DNA of 64,000 nt from Xenopus tropicalis (lineage: Eukaryota > Chordata > Amphibia > Anura > Pipidae): positions 66,461,892 through 66,525,891 of the forward strand of contig NC_030684.2 of NCBI RefSeq assembly GCF_000004195.4. Direction: 5' to 3'. The notes beneath the pieces are model-generated. The model was given only the letters and a program-made list of their open reading frames with translations. It had not been told where the DNA came from and did no database searches. Positions 29,440 to 40,732 of this stretch are shown in pieces. The position numbers were made by a program, and so were the translations under genes. How positions within the stretch are numbered: position 1 is the stretch's first letter; every line of letters begins with the position of its first letter.

Positions 29440-30965
29440 GGTGAAGATGGAACTCGCTGCGCATCACCATGCGTTCACTGCTCGCACCCCCCCCCGTGCC
29501 TTCGTACGTTCGTGAGTCTGACACTATATTAGAGTATATATGGTATACGGTATATACGGAACCTGCTACCTGCTGGCGCGTACGCATCCATTCGCTGCTC
29601 TTTCTCAGCGAGCCCAGCCTGTTAGTGTGCCGCTTGTTGCGCTCAGTACTGCGGGAAGTTGGACTGTTCCGGGGCAAAACGTCTCAGCGCTAAGGTCACG
29701 GGGCAGATCAGGGGTGGGAGAGTAGGGCATACCCAAGGGGGCCGATACCTAGGGGGCTGAACAGCGTTTGCATGGGCCCTATAGGCCGGGAAGGGACTTA
29801 GATCTGTAGAATGGAGCCTACAAGGCGTGGCTGCCAGGCTGACTCCTAACTAACTTTGACCCAACACATTGTTACATGACCAGGCACTTCGATTTTCCGC
29901 TGGAACGGAATGTACTGTATATGCCTACACCTGTACTGCCTGTATAGGGCATTAGCCCAACTTGCTCCTTTCCTGCTGTGGCTGGACTACAACTCACAGC
30001 ATCCTTAGCAGCTCCACAGTAGCTGCATGTTGGCTATTTCATTAAGATTTCTTGACAGTTCCACAGCACAAACCCCCCAGAATCTGTAGCAGGCCCGAAA
30101 TTCTGAGGAATCCAGATCTGCAATAGAACTGCTGCTTCCTGCCTGGGCCTGTGTCATGGTGCTGTGGGTGGTGATAGAGGCAGAATTGCCCCTAGATATG
30201 AGCGAAGGGAAGGCTGATCTGTGCCCTTATTATTCTGAATTCTGGGACTACAATTAAGTAGTGGAGGTTGAAGTGGGGATCATGGGAGTTGTAGTTCCGG
30301 ATGAGGTGAGTTGTAGAGGCTTTATTTTTCTCTTGCACCTGCTCTCCATTGCATAAAACATGGGAATTTGTCCTGAAATTGCACAGGCTCATCAGTCGGT
30401 GAGAATTTGCATTTAGTGTAACCTCGGCTCTTATACTGCGCTGCTCGCACGGACTCATGCTAGGGGGGTAGAAGAAACACGGGAAGAAGCACGGGGGGGG
30501 AGAAGAAGCCCCCTAGGAACTTACGTCCACTGGGGGGGTAAGCATGATTCACTTATTCCAGCAGATTGGTATGCTGTAATATCCTGGCCATTTCAGTATC
30601 TGGTTATATGCATTTAGCTTGTACTCACTATACCTTGTCGATTATTTACAGGGTTTGCACAGAAAGTTTTATATGTGGCATATATATGTGCATCCACGGG
30701 GTGGGGGGGGCAAGTGAGTTGCATGCAAGGCTGCATGTAATCATTTGCATAAGGCTGCACGTAAAAAAAAATGCTTTCTTTATGTAAACAGTACACGCAG
30801 TGATAAATTGTTGCATCTAATCCCAAGTGCCTTGGCGCACACAAGGGATCGCACAGTAGCTGTTAGCAGTAGCGGCTGCATTTCCCTCCCTAGGCTTATA
30901 CTCGAGTCAATAAGTTTTTCCAGTTTTCTTAGGTAAAATTAGGTACCTCGGCTTATACTCGGATC
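29440..30965. other. GC-richer stretch with CpGs, no recognised gene
   Basis: From 29440 to about 29800 the sequence is richer in G, C and CpG than its surroundings. It contains paired blocks CGCATCACCATGCGTTCACT and CGCATCCATTCGCTGCTC. Frames at 29309-29725 have no recognisable motif. G runs occur at 30496, 30532 and 30700. Much of it probably belongs to the DNA transposon whose end is at 30990. Confidence 0.4.
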
Positions 30966-30990
30966 GGCTTATACTCGAGTATATACGGTA
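30885..30990. mobile_element. DNA transposon end (CTTATACTCGAGTATATACGGTA)
   Basis: GGCTTATACTCGAGTATATA plus CGGTA closes the element. Inside it the CTTATACTCG motif recurs three more times. The opposite end (TACCGTATATACTCGAG) was not found, so only one terminus is assigned. Confidence 0.55.
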
Positions 30991-31959
30991 CTTTCTAGGT
31001 ACAAAATGCCAATAGTTTATGCATTCTGTTTGAATCTGGGGAATCAATGGGAAAGCAACATTATTCTCAGAGTGACATTGCAACTCAAAAGGGGTTTATA
31101 TATATATATATAATTTTGCTTTACTTATAATGAAAATGTTCACGTTTTTATTTCAGTCAGATTTTTTTTAGTATTGCATTTTCCCCCTCTATTATTAATT
31201 AGGATTTCCAGATAAACAGACCTACCAACAGGAAACAAGCTGCATTTTTTTGTTTTTTAATTGTCACTTAAATCTATTCAGCAGTTACAAAAGCATTGTG
31301 AACTTTCTCATCTATTCAAAAATCACAATGAGATAGAAAATGCATGAAATATGCACAATTTAGTCAGCATTATTTGTCAGATCAGCAATAAGGGCCTCAT
31401 GTTCCAAAGGCATTTCTTGATTAGAATTTGTCCTAAACTACACAGTAAGCTAATGAGTCATTCACACATGAATGAGTTAATTATTAAAGAAATATTTGCA
31501 AAGAAGCTGAAAAGAGTTAGGAGTTAGCGGGATTTCTGGTTGGAGAAACCTGACTCAGCATCCCCTCTGAACCAGACTGTGAGCCAAATCAGCAGCTTTG
31601 CCAAAACCCACAGTATAAAGGTCAGAAAGAGAAGCTTTAAATACTCTGTTCTAAAGATAGAAATGCAGAAACACCACACAGAAGACTAGCTGCTGTTTTT
31701 TTATTCTACCTACAGATTGTTGGACCTCAATGGGCAATGGGATCAGGCGGATGGGAAGATGGCCCTATGAAGTGCTTTCGACATGCCTAATTTACAACAT
31801 GTTTACAGTATTTGGTTTGTACCCTATAAAGGTATAAAGCAAAAAAGGTATAAATCAATAAAGGTATATAACCTAACATAATACTAGAAAGTAGTAAGAA
31901 ATAAGTAATAATATATATGTTTTTGTAGTAAGGAGCATTACTGTGGGCAGGTGGAAATA

Positions 31960-32487
31960 GTGTGGATAAAGAACAATTACAGCATTTACAGGATTAACCA
32001 TAAACTTTTTATATTATATATCACTGTAATCTGTAAAGACTGAATAAATAACATTTTTATCTGCTGAAAACCAGCTGTAAAACAGTTTTTCTCGTTCTTC
32101 ATCATTTGAAATCCTGACAGGGGAGGAGGGACAAGAACACTGATGTTACAAATTGTAACAACTTCTCCACAGCTTACAGACAGTGTGCAGGAACAACATA
32201 AACCACAATGCATTGCACTGTGTTGTTACTTTCCCTATTCCCAGTTCCTTTGCAGGCAATTGTGGGATTTGGAGGATTCGGACTGTTACATTTTTTTTTT
32301 TCAAAGTAGTCAGCCAGATCAGCAGGAGAACAGAGGCCAGGCTTAGGTAACTGTTCTAAACCATATTATTACATTAAAAATCATGAAAAGGCTGCATATT
32401 TTTAACTAATGTATATTGCAAAGTTACTAGAAACTGTGTTATTTTTTAAAAAGTTTATGTTGTGTTTGGGTGGAGTTCTCCTTTAAT
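31960..32487. repeat. repeat ending in CTCCTTTAA
   Basis: The right end GGGTGGAGTTCTCCTTTAA is typical of TTAA-flanked frog repeats. The left end was not placed. The interior includes a T run at 32290-32301 and no supported gene. Confidence 0.4.
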
Positions 32488-32500
32488 ACTGTTATTAATA

Positions 32501-32828
32501 CAGGTATAGGACCCATTATCCAGAATGCTCGGGACCAAAGGTGTTCCGGATAAGGGGTCTTTCCGTAATTTGGATCTCCATACCTTAAGTCTACTAAAAA
32601 ATCAATAAAACATTATTTAAACCCAATAGGCTTGTTTTGCATCTAATAAGGATTATTTATATCTTAACTGGAGTCAAGTACAAGGTACTGTTTTATTACT
32701 ACAGGGAAAAAGGAAATCATTTTTAAAATTCTGAATTATTTGATTAAAATGGAGTCTATGGGAGACGGGTGTTCTGTAATTCGGAGCTTTCTGGATACCA
32801 GGTTTCCGGATAATGGATCCCATACCTG
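32501..32828. mobile_element. CAGGTATGGGA-type MITE, complete
   Basis: CAGGTATAGGACCCATTATC at the left and GGATAATGGATCCCATACCTG at the right are inverted. It is 328 bp, flanked by TA on both sides. Confidence 0.85.
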
Positions 32829-33091
32829 TACTTGAGTGGAGCATCAATATGAAGTATTTAAGAGAGAGTTCCTTTAATTTCAGGTGCTAAAATCAAAACA
32901 CCTATTACCATTAAGCATTTGTAGGACAAAGTACAGCAGCAAGCTTTATTTCATACATTTAAAAGAGAATCGCCTGATGGGTTTCGCTCACATACATACA
33001 AAAAATATTTTAAAGAATACTTATAGAAAACCTCAGTGAGCCGCTCCGAAACATGTACATAATATTGAACCCTCGAGTACTATAGTGAAAC

Positions 33092-33383
33092 TGTTAGACT
33101 AGTGTTTGTACACTGTCAGTTAGCAACAAAAGCCTTCTCTCTAATATACTGTGTTATACTGTTATGTTCTGCCAGTAGGTGTCAGTATACATACTGTTTT
33201 GTGTTTATAAAGCTTTTATAAACCTATGCATTCTGGGAAGATTCTCCAGGATGTGATGTTATGTTCCTGTTTCCTTCTTGTTGTAAGGTGAATAAAGTAT
33301 CAGCCATGCTTGCAGCATCATCCTGATTGGTAAGACTCCTGACTGTTACTGCTACTCCAGATTACCCAGATACTCTGCTAACA
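33092..33383 (+). repeat. copia 5' LTR
   Basis: 292 bp, TGTTAGACTAGTG to CTCTGCTAACA. It contains TTATAAAGCTTTTATAAACC (TATA-like) and AATAAAG near 33291, usable as promoter and polyadenylation elements. Confidence 0.95.
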
Positions 33384-33397
33384 GGTTATGGGCCCAG
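33384..33397 (+). other. copia primer-binding site (internal initiator-Met tRNA)
   Basis: GGTTATGGGCCCAG directly after the 5' LTR is complementary to CTGGGCCCATAACC, the anticodon region of eukaryotic initiator methionine tRNA. Priming from a half tRNA at this site is known for Drosophila copia. Confidence 0.85.
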
Positions 33398-33571
33398 ATA
33401 CAGCTCCCAGATACAGCTGGCAGATAAAGCTCACAGATAAGCTGCCACATACAGCCTGCAGATAGAGCTAGCAGATACCACTCCAGCTATATACCTGTAT
33501 AGTGGTGCAGTTATAAGCACAGCTCAGGCACCCAGCAGGGACAGCAAGAGTAAAGTCAGAGAGCAGAAGTA

Positions 33572-35077
33572 ATGGCTGCTAACAGCACAAAGTTCTCAGT
33601 AGCTAATCTGACTAACCAGAACTACCAGTCTTGGAAGTTTAAAATAAAGATGCTGCTAATCAGAGAAGGTACATGGAAGTGCATACAGGAGGCCAGGCCA
33701 AATCCACCCACAGATGAATGGCTAGAGAAAGATCAAAAGGCACAGAGCACTATTTCTCTCAGCATTGATGATGATCAGATTGTGCATATTTGCAAATGTG
33801 AAACTGCAAAACAAATGTGGGAGGAGCTACAGAAAGTACATGAGAGGGCAAATCTCAGCAATAAACTGTACCTAATTAGAAAGCTGTACCAGACTAAGCT
33901 GATAAAAGGCCAGCATATGCAGGACTATATAAGAAGCACCTTAGAAATGGTGGAACGCCTGCGAGGTGTAGGAGAAGAAATAAAAGACTTTCATGTTGCA
34001 GCACTGCTGCTCAGCGGTCTTCCAGAGAGTTATGAAACACTTGTCACAGCACTAGATGCACGGCCAGATGATGAGCTTACACTAGAGTATGTTAAAGGCA
34101 AGCTTGTGGATGAATACAAGCGTAAAGCAGAAAGTGCAAATGACAAATCTGCTACAGAAACAGAGACTGCACTAAAAATTAAAGATCAAACTAAAAACCC
34201 TATTGCACTGCGGGAAACACGTGAATGTTATGTTTGCAAAAAGCCAGGTCATTTAAAGGCAAACTGCAGAGTCTGGAAAGCTAGAATGAATCAGCTAAAG
34301 AGGCAAGCTAACCAACAAAAGGCCAAAAGTGTTAAAGGAGAAATGGAAGACACAAATGCAGAGTGTGCCTTTCACTCCAAAGAGGATGGCACATCAATTC
34401 ACAACTGGTGTATTGACTCAGGAGCTACAAGTCATATGACCAATGATAAGAAATTCTTCACACAGCTTGATCAAAGTAAAGCAGAAAGAATTGCTACAGC
34501 TAATGGGCAATATATGGTCTCAGAGGGAGTGGGGGAAGGTTTTCTTCACTGCCCTGTCTCCAAAACAGTCACTAGAAAGATACCTGTCAAGAATGTCCTA
34601 TATGTCCCAGCTCTTGAAAGTAATTTGTTGTCTGTGAAAAAGCTAACTAAGCAAGGGAATACAGTTACATTTAAAGGTAATGACTGCATTATTACAAAGG
34701 GGAGTTGCATACTCGCCAAAGGAAAAATCAGAGATGAACTTTATCAGCTGGACTGTAAGGAAATGGTTAAGGCTGCTAAAGAGGAAAGACATGTAAACTG
34801 TATTCATACATGGCACCGTCGCCTTGGGCACAGAAATCCTGAAGCCATAAAAAGACTAGTTCAGGATCAGCATGCCAGTGGTATAAAAATTGATGCATGT
34901 AGTAAGCAAATGAAATGTTCTAGCTGCATAAAGGGGAAAATGACAAAGAAACCTTTTCCAAAAGCCAGCAACAGCCGAGCTCAACAACCCCTGGACCTAA
35001 TTCACACAGATCTATGTGGTCCAATGAAAACTCAGAAGAAAAGAAAGAAAGAAGAGATATTTTCTTACATTTATTGA
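33572..35077 (+). pseudogene. copia Gag-protease-integrase N-terminal part
   Basis: This 501-codon frame starts 189 bp after the 5' LTR. It encodes a copia Gag (UBN2-type) domain in the first ~200 residues, then the zinc knuckle C219-x2-C222-x4-H227-x4-C232, which binds packaged RNA. The aspartic protease active site follows as D282-S-G in W-C-I-D-S-G-A-T. The integrase zinc domain (H415, H420, C449, C452) comes next, then the first catalytic Asp at 480 (H-T-D-L-C-G-P). The frame breaks in an A/G-rich run at about 35030-35055, and translation then ends in a frame-shifted tail. The downstream frame is +1 relative to this one, consistent with gain of one base or loss of two. This position inside integrase does not look programmed, so it is read as a recent inactivating mutation. 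Confidence 0.93.
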
Positions 35078-37433
35078 TGATTTCTCAAGGTACACAGTAG
35101 TCTACCTTCTGCACAGCAAGGATGAAGTTCCAGAGAAGCTTGAAGAGTATCTTGCTCAAGTAAGCAATAAATTTAGCAAAATGCCAAAAATACTGCGTGC
35201 AGACAATGGGACTGAGTACACAAGTGGCAAAACACAAGCCATTCTGAGAAAACATGGAATTATGTTTCAGACTACTGTACCATACAACCCAGAGCAAAAT
35301 GGTGTTGCAGAGAGAATGAACCGCACATTGTGTGAAAGTGGAAGAAGCATGCTCTTTGATGCAGATATGGCAACCATGTACTGGGGAGAAGCAATTGTGA
35401 CAGCCTGTTATCTTCAAAACCGCTTACCCGGAAAAGCAATAGAAAAGACTCCATTTGAGCTATGGAATGAAAAGAAACCAGACTTGAGGCACATTAAAAT
35501 CTTTGGAAGCAAAGCCTATGTACATGTTCCCAAACAAAAGCGTACAAAGTGGGAAGCTTGTGCTGAGGAAGGGATACTTGTTGGCTATAGTGAATCTCAA
35601 AAAGGGTACAGAATCCTGCACCCAAACACCAACAAAGTAACAATCAGCAGAAGTGTGATTATTGATGAAAACTCTGTAAGTCTAAAGTTTCATGATGTGA
35701 TAACAACTGCCCAATCTACAGAAGATCCTCAACCAACACAGAGCACAGAAACTGAAGTCAGTGTAAGTGATACAGAAACTAAACAGGCAGAAGATGAAAC
35801 CTCTACAAGTTCAGTTAGAAAGTCCTCAAGAAGTAATAAGGGCATCCTAGCTAAACGCTTGTCCTATATGGTTCGGACAGCACCACAGCCTGAACCAGCA
35901 TCATGGGAGGAAATGCAAAAGTTGCCTATCCCTGAGAAGCAAATGTGGATTAACGCAGCCAATGAAGAAATGGCATCTCTCAACCAGCTCCAAACTTGGA
36001 AACTTACAGAGTTACCTCAAGGTAAATGTGCAATTGGATGTAAATGGGTTTTTAAGGCTAAATGTGATTCTGAAGGTAACATCCATAGATACAAGGCAAG
36101 ATTGGTTGCAAAGGGATTCTCACAGAAATATGGAGAAGATTATGATGCTACTTTTGCTCCTGTTGCCAAGCAAAGTACTTTTAGAACTTTAATGGCTATT
36201 GCAGTTCTGAGAAATATGATTGTGAGACATCATGACATTAAAACAGCCTTTCTTAATGGTGACATAGTAGAGGAACTGTACATGACACAACCAGAAGGTT
36301 ATGTGAAAGATGGAGAAGAACATCTTGTTTGTAAATTGAGTAAATCACTCTATGGGCTGAAGCAATCAGCGAGGGCATGGAATGCAAAAATGAATAAAGT
36401 CCTGTTAGATGAAGGCTTCACAAGAAGTAAAGCTGATCCATGCCTATACTGCAAACACACAGGTGAGGAGTGGATGTATTTACTACTCTATGTTGATGAT
36501 TTGATAATTGTTCACAAAGAGCATAAGGAAATTGCAAAGCTAAATTCAACTCTCAACAAGCACTTTGAAACCAAAGACCTAGGAGATGTGACCTACTACC
36601 TAGGAATACAGATACAAAGAGAGGATGATGGAAGCTTTCTACTAAATCAAAGTGCCAAAATTGGTGTTATCCTTAATCAGTTTGGCATGGCAGAATGCAA
36701 AGGTGTGAGCACCCCAATGGACACAGCCTACTTAAAGTTGGAAGGAGAAGAAGATCTTCTGCCAAATAATGAAAAATACAGACAAGCAGTGGGGGCACTC
36801 TTGTACATTGCCACCACTACACGTCCAGATATAGGTGCTGCTATGTCATTTCTTTGCAGACGTGTAAGTAAACCTCGTCAGAAAGATTGGAATGCAATTA
36901 AGAGAGTCATGCAATACCTCAAACAAACTAAAGACTTGAGTTTAAAGATATCAGCAAATGGTGTCCTAGAACTCACAGGATATGTGGACTCAGACTGGGC
37001 AGGTGACCCCAGTACTCGCAAATCTACAAGTGGCTACTTGTTCAAGTTGGGTAACAGCCCAATATCCTGGTCTAGCAAAAAGCAAATCTCTGTGGCATTG
37101 TCTTCTACAGAAGCAGAATACATTTCAGCAGCTCATGCTAGTCAAGAAGTAATTTGGTTGCGTCAACTATTAGAAGATCTTGGTGAGCCGCTATCCCAGC
37201 CAACAGTTTTATATGAGGACAACCAAGGATGTATAAAGCTTGCAAACAGTGAAAAGATCAACGCCAGAACCAAGCACATTGATGTTAAACATCACTACCT
37301 GCGTGATCTACTGGAACAAAATGTCATTGAGCTTGTATACTGTGAGACTGACAATATGATAGCAGATGCTATGACAAAGCCACTACCACGATCTAAATTT
37401 GAGAAGCTCAGAACAAGAATGGGACTAATGTGA
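35055..37433 (+). pseudogene. copia integrase core, reverse transcriptase and RNase H part
   Basis: The frame is open from 35055 (R-Y-F-L-T-F-I-D-D-F-S-R) to TGA at 37431-37433; the first Met is at 35181. Counting from that Met, the integrase core has D8 (R-A-D-N-G-T-E-Y) and E44 (N-G-V-A-E-R), giving DD35E spacing. A linker with a Ser/Thr-rich stretch follows. The RT domain has W-K-L-T-E-L-P, C-K-W-V-F-K, H-D-I-K-T-A-F-L-N-G and the catalytic Y437-V-D-D. RNase H has D-S-D-W-A-G-D, S-S-T-E-A-E-Y and Y-E-D-N-Q-G. The C-terminus K-H-I-D-V-K-H-H-Y, then A-D-A-M-T-K-P-L-P, is typical of copia. Apart from the upstream shift, no stop interrupts it. The family is full-length here. Confidence 0.93.
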
Positions 37434-37445
37434 GAAGTATTTGTT

Positions 37446-37454
37446 GAGTGGGGG
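37446..37454 (+). other. copia polypurine tract
   Basis: GAGTGGGGG lies immediately before the 3' LTR and twelve bases after the stop codon. It is the expected plus-strand primer; one T interrupts the purine run. Confidence 0.8.
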
Positions 37455-37746
37455 TGTTAGACTAGTGTTTGTACACTGTCAGTTAGCAACAAAAGCCTTC
37501 TCTCTAATATACTGTGTTATACTGTTATGTTCTGCCAGTAGGTGTCAGTATACATACTGTTTTGTGTTTATAAAGCTTTTATAAACCTATGCATTCTGGG
37601 AAGATTCTCCAGGATGTGATGTTATGTTCCTGTTTCCTTCTTGTTGTAAGGTGAATAAAGTATCAGCCATGCTTGCAGCATCATCCTGATTGGTAAGACT
37701 CCTGACTGTTACTGCTACTCCAGATTACCCAGATACTCTGCTAACA
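37455..37746 (+). repeat. copia 3' LTR
   Basis: 292 bp, read as identical to 33092-33383 over its full length, and followed by the target duplicate GAAAC. Confidence 0.95.
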
Positions 37747-37797
37747 GAAACCAATTCACAAGTATTTCATCATACAATGAATGGGATATATACAAAG

Positions 37798-38159
37798 GGC
37801 CCGATTCACTAAAGTCCGAAATAAGGAGTGCTATTTATAGCATGCGTTAAAAATCTTATCACTTCTTATTTTTCGCTCGATTCACTAAAAGGACACTTGT
37901 CATAATTAAGAAGCGATGTTCTTGGCGTTATTTATCTTGCGACGACATATTTTCAAGCAATGTACTGCGTAATATGTTGTGCGCTGCGTAATATATTGCT
38001 TGAAAATATGTCATCGCAAGATAAATAACGCCAAGAACATCGCTTCTTAATTATGACAAGTGTCCTTTTAGTGAATCGAGCGAAAAATAAGAAGTGATAA
38101 GATTTTTAACGCATGCTATAAATAGCACTCCTTATTTCGGACTTTAGTGAATCAGGCCC
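37798..38159. mobile_element. foldback MITE, near-perfect 362-bp palindrome
   Basis: GGCCCGATTCACTAAAGTCC at the left mirrors GGACTTTAGTGAATCAGGCC at the right, and complementarity continues to the centre near 37979. Arm divergence is minimal, so it is young or has been homogenised. It lies 46 bp downstream of the copia insertion. Confidence 0.9.
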
Positions 38160-38499
38160 AAAGTTTATTAGCACACCCACTATACAATAAACCCTTTCCC
38201 ATATTCAGACAGAACCTCCTTTCTTCTAATTGGAACGAGTGCCCTCGTGTCAGTTGAAAGGAACTACTGGTATATATATTAGAGAGATCATTTACATGCT
38301 CTTCAGTTTCTTGGTTCTATTGCATTGCTTGAAATAATTCTTTCTTAAGTTCCCTACACACAAATATTAGGGGGCAACATGTATGTCTGTATGTTCAACA
38401 CAAGCCTGATTAATAATAGATACCCTGGTAATCTGAACAAAAATTATGTTTGAACAAGGAAGGTGACACCCAATACCCTGAGGGAACCCTGGGAGTCTA

Positions 38500-38835
38500 C
38501 ACTACTAGTCAGTCCTGGACTGGGATACATAACAAGCCCTGGAATTTCAAGTACACAGAGACCCAAACAGCCCCATACCAGCCCGCTAAGGGCCTTGAGA
38601 GGAAACTTCCGCAATTTCGGGAAATCGCGGTGCCGCGTATGCCATCCCACCGGCGATTTACATTCTATCCATTGGGATGGCATATCGCGGAGATTAGTCG
38701 CCCGGCGACAAGGGAGATTTGTCACGTGGTGACTAATCTCCCCGTCTGCCACGGCCCTAAAGTGTACAGTGGTATCTTACAGCAGCCCCTCTGGCATTTG
38801 CCAGAATTCACAGATTGCTAGTCTGGGCCTGCTAC
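38500..38835. mobile_element. composite MITE region (CAGTCCTGGACTGGG / CTAGTCTGGGCCTG)
   Basis: CAGTCCTGGACTGGGATAC and GCTAGTCTGGGCCTG form diverged inverted ends. Inside (about 38590-38760) lies a second repeat with GGAGATTAGTCGCCCGGCGA and TGACTAATCTCCCCGTCTGC inverted. No gene; three overlapping short frames are incidental. Confidence 0.55.
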
Positions 38836-39250
38836 TAGCCCCTCGAGTACAAATGGCTTACTGTTCGAGACAAAATAACAAAATTAATTAGAAACACATT
38901 ACAGGTCACGGTAAAAAGTAAACTGAAGGATATGGATTGGTATGTAAATGGAGGGATATAAAGTTTTTCTTTAATGTTTTAAAAATAATTTTATAATGAA
39001 CATGTGTAGGAATCAAAGAGCTTTGTTTAAAGGGTATTCAGACACTACTGTATAAGGACTAGATGCCTGCAGGTAACCAGTAAGTATTAAGTTCCAGAAT
39101 AAAATACAGCCAAAATAAAAATCATAGGATCATCCCATCATACCTCACAATCCCTTATCAATACAAAAGTTCTGCCATTTAAAACATATTCAAAATAGTC
39201 ATTAAACTTTATTTGCAGGTTTCACGGAACTACTTTTAACTCTCTTCCAG

Positions 39251-39352
39251 TATGACTTCTGGGATACGTTCAGCAGAGAAGTGTATAGATGGTTTAATTG
39301 CTGAAACTGAGCAGGGGAAAGGAGAGGACAAGATAAAATTACTAACTCTGTT
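39251..39352 (+). CDS. candidate first coding exon of an unidentified gene
   Basis: The acceptor-like CTCTCTTCCAG and strong donor GTAAGT enclose 102 bp. The second base opens an ATG frame of 33 codons (M-T-S-G-I-R-S-A-E-K-C-I-D-G-L, then I-A-E-T-E-Q-G-K-G-E-D-K-I-K-L-L-T-L). The peptide looks helical and amphipathic. I do not recognise it and found no partner exon. It could be a chance frame. Confidence 0.3.
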
Positions 39353-39409
39353 GTAAGTAACTGTGGCAATGCCCTCTGAATTCATATTTCAGCCATATTG
39401 ATTTAAGTA

Positions 39410-39737
39410 CAGGAATGGGATCCATTATTCTGAAACCCGCTATCCAGAAAGTTCTAAATTACGGAAAGGCCATCTCCCATAGACTCCATTATAAGCAAAT
39501 AATTCTGATTTTTAAAAATGATTTCCTTTTTCTCTGTAATTATAAAACAGTACTTTCTATTTAAACATAACTAAGATATAATTAATCTCTATTGGAAACA
39601 AAACAATTCTGTTGGGTTTAATTGATGTTTAAACTATTTTTCAGTAGACTTAAGGTATGGTGATTCAAATTACGGAATCACCCTTTATCTGGAAAACCCC
39701 AGGTCATGAGCATTTTGAATGAGGGGTCCCATACCTG
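39410..39737. mobile_element. CAGGTATGGGA-type MITE
   Basis: CAGGAATGGGATCCATTATTC at the left and GAGGGGTCCCATACCTG at the right, TA-flanked. The interior is typical of the family. Confidence 0.82.
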
Positions 39738-40732
39738 TACTAACTTAATGCACCAAGATCATTATTCCACAATGAGAGCTCTAATAGTCAGTTTAAAAAC
39801 AATGCCTCATCTGGTGCACCCAGTCATGTCCTTGATTTCTTTGTTGCAGAATATTCGATTGCTTTACATAGCTGGAACTGAATACATAGCCTAGCAGAAG
39901 GGCAGCCGTGTGACAGCACTGTGTGAAACACTTAATTGTGAAAAGAGTAATTACACAGTTACCATGCTTTCTTTGCTAGTGTAAAACAGCTTAGGTTACA
40001 AAGAAAAAATCTAAATGAACTCCCATGAGCCCTTCCTTAGTGGATTAAATTACCTTTCATTTTTTGAAATGGCAAAAAAACAATACAGTATCTAACAGGG
40101 TTTGTTTTCTATCCTGGTGAATCAACAGTGAGTGCATGCAAAATTTTAACTGACATATTACCCCCATATTTAGAGGGTTCAGCAAAAGGCCAATGTTTAA
40201 CTATTTCTTTGATAATTTATAGGTTCTCTATGTAAATAACCTAACCAGCATTATACTTGTAGAATCAGCGGGGCTCAGTTAATAATGACTTGGCGACTAT
40301 GCAGACAGTGAATCTGCACCCACTGGGGTCTAAATAGAGTTGCATCAGTAGTGAAAGACAGTGGGACATGTCCTGGGTCTGTGGAGCAGTGAGTGGGGTA
40401 TTCCCTAAATATATCTATATAATATATGAGTGTGTGTGTAAATATGTAAATGCTGTATATGCACTCCATACTTGCAAACATAAGGATATTACAAGTCATT
40501 GAGGTGGTCCATGACAACCTAAAGACCTAAAGCTGGAGGAAGAATATTTTTAAACAGGTTATAGAAATTGAAGGTGCCATAAGCAGTCATTTACAATGAA
40601 AAATGCAGTTGCATTGCTTAATTGTAGACACAGTTGTTGCATGGAAAAAATGGCATTCACTTCCGCATAGTTGCACTGCTGATTGCTGGTTGCACTGCTG
40701 ATTCTGCCCTGCCTCCTTTTGCAAATCATATA

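Larger units (their letters stand above)
33087..37751 (+). mobile_element. complete Ty1/copia LTR retrotransposon with 5-bp target duplication
   Basis: The LTRs (33092-33383 and 37455-37746) are each 292 bp, read as identical, and begin TGTTAG and end TAACA. The host duplication GAAAC lies at 33087-33091 and 37747-37751. The primer site follows the 5' LTR directly and a purine tract precedes the 3' LTR. Gene order is Gag, protease, integrase, RT, RNase H, which defines Ty1/copia rather than Ty3/gypsy. Only one interruption of the coding region was seen. Matching LTRs imply a very recent insertion. Confidence 0.95.

Noticed and set aside
33572..35077. Frameshift as programmed Gag-Pol recoding
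   Set aside because: It lies within integrase, far downstream of the Gag and protease boundary, and there is no stop at the usual place.
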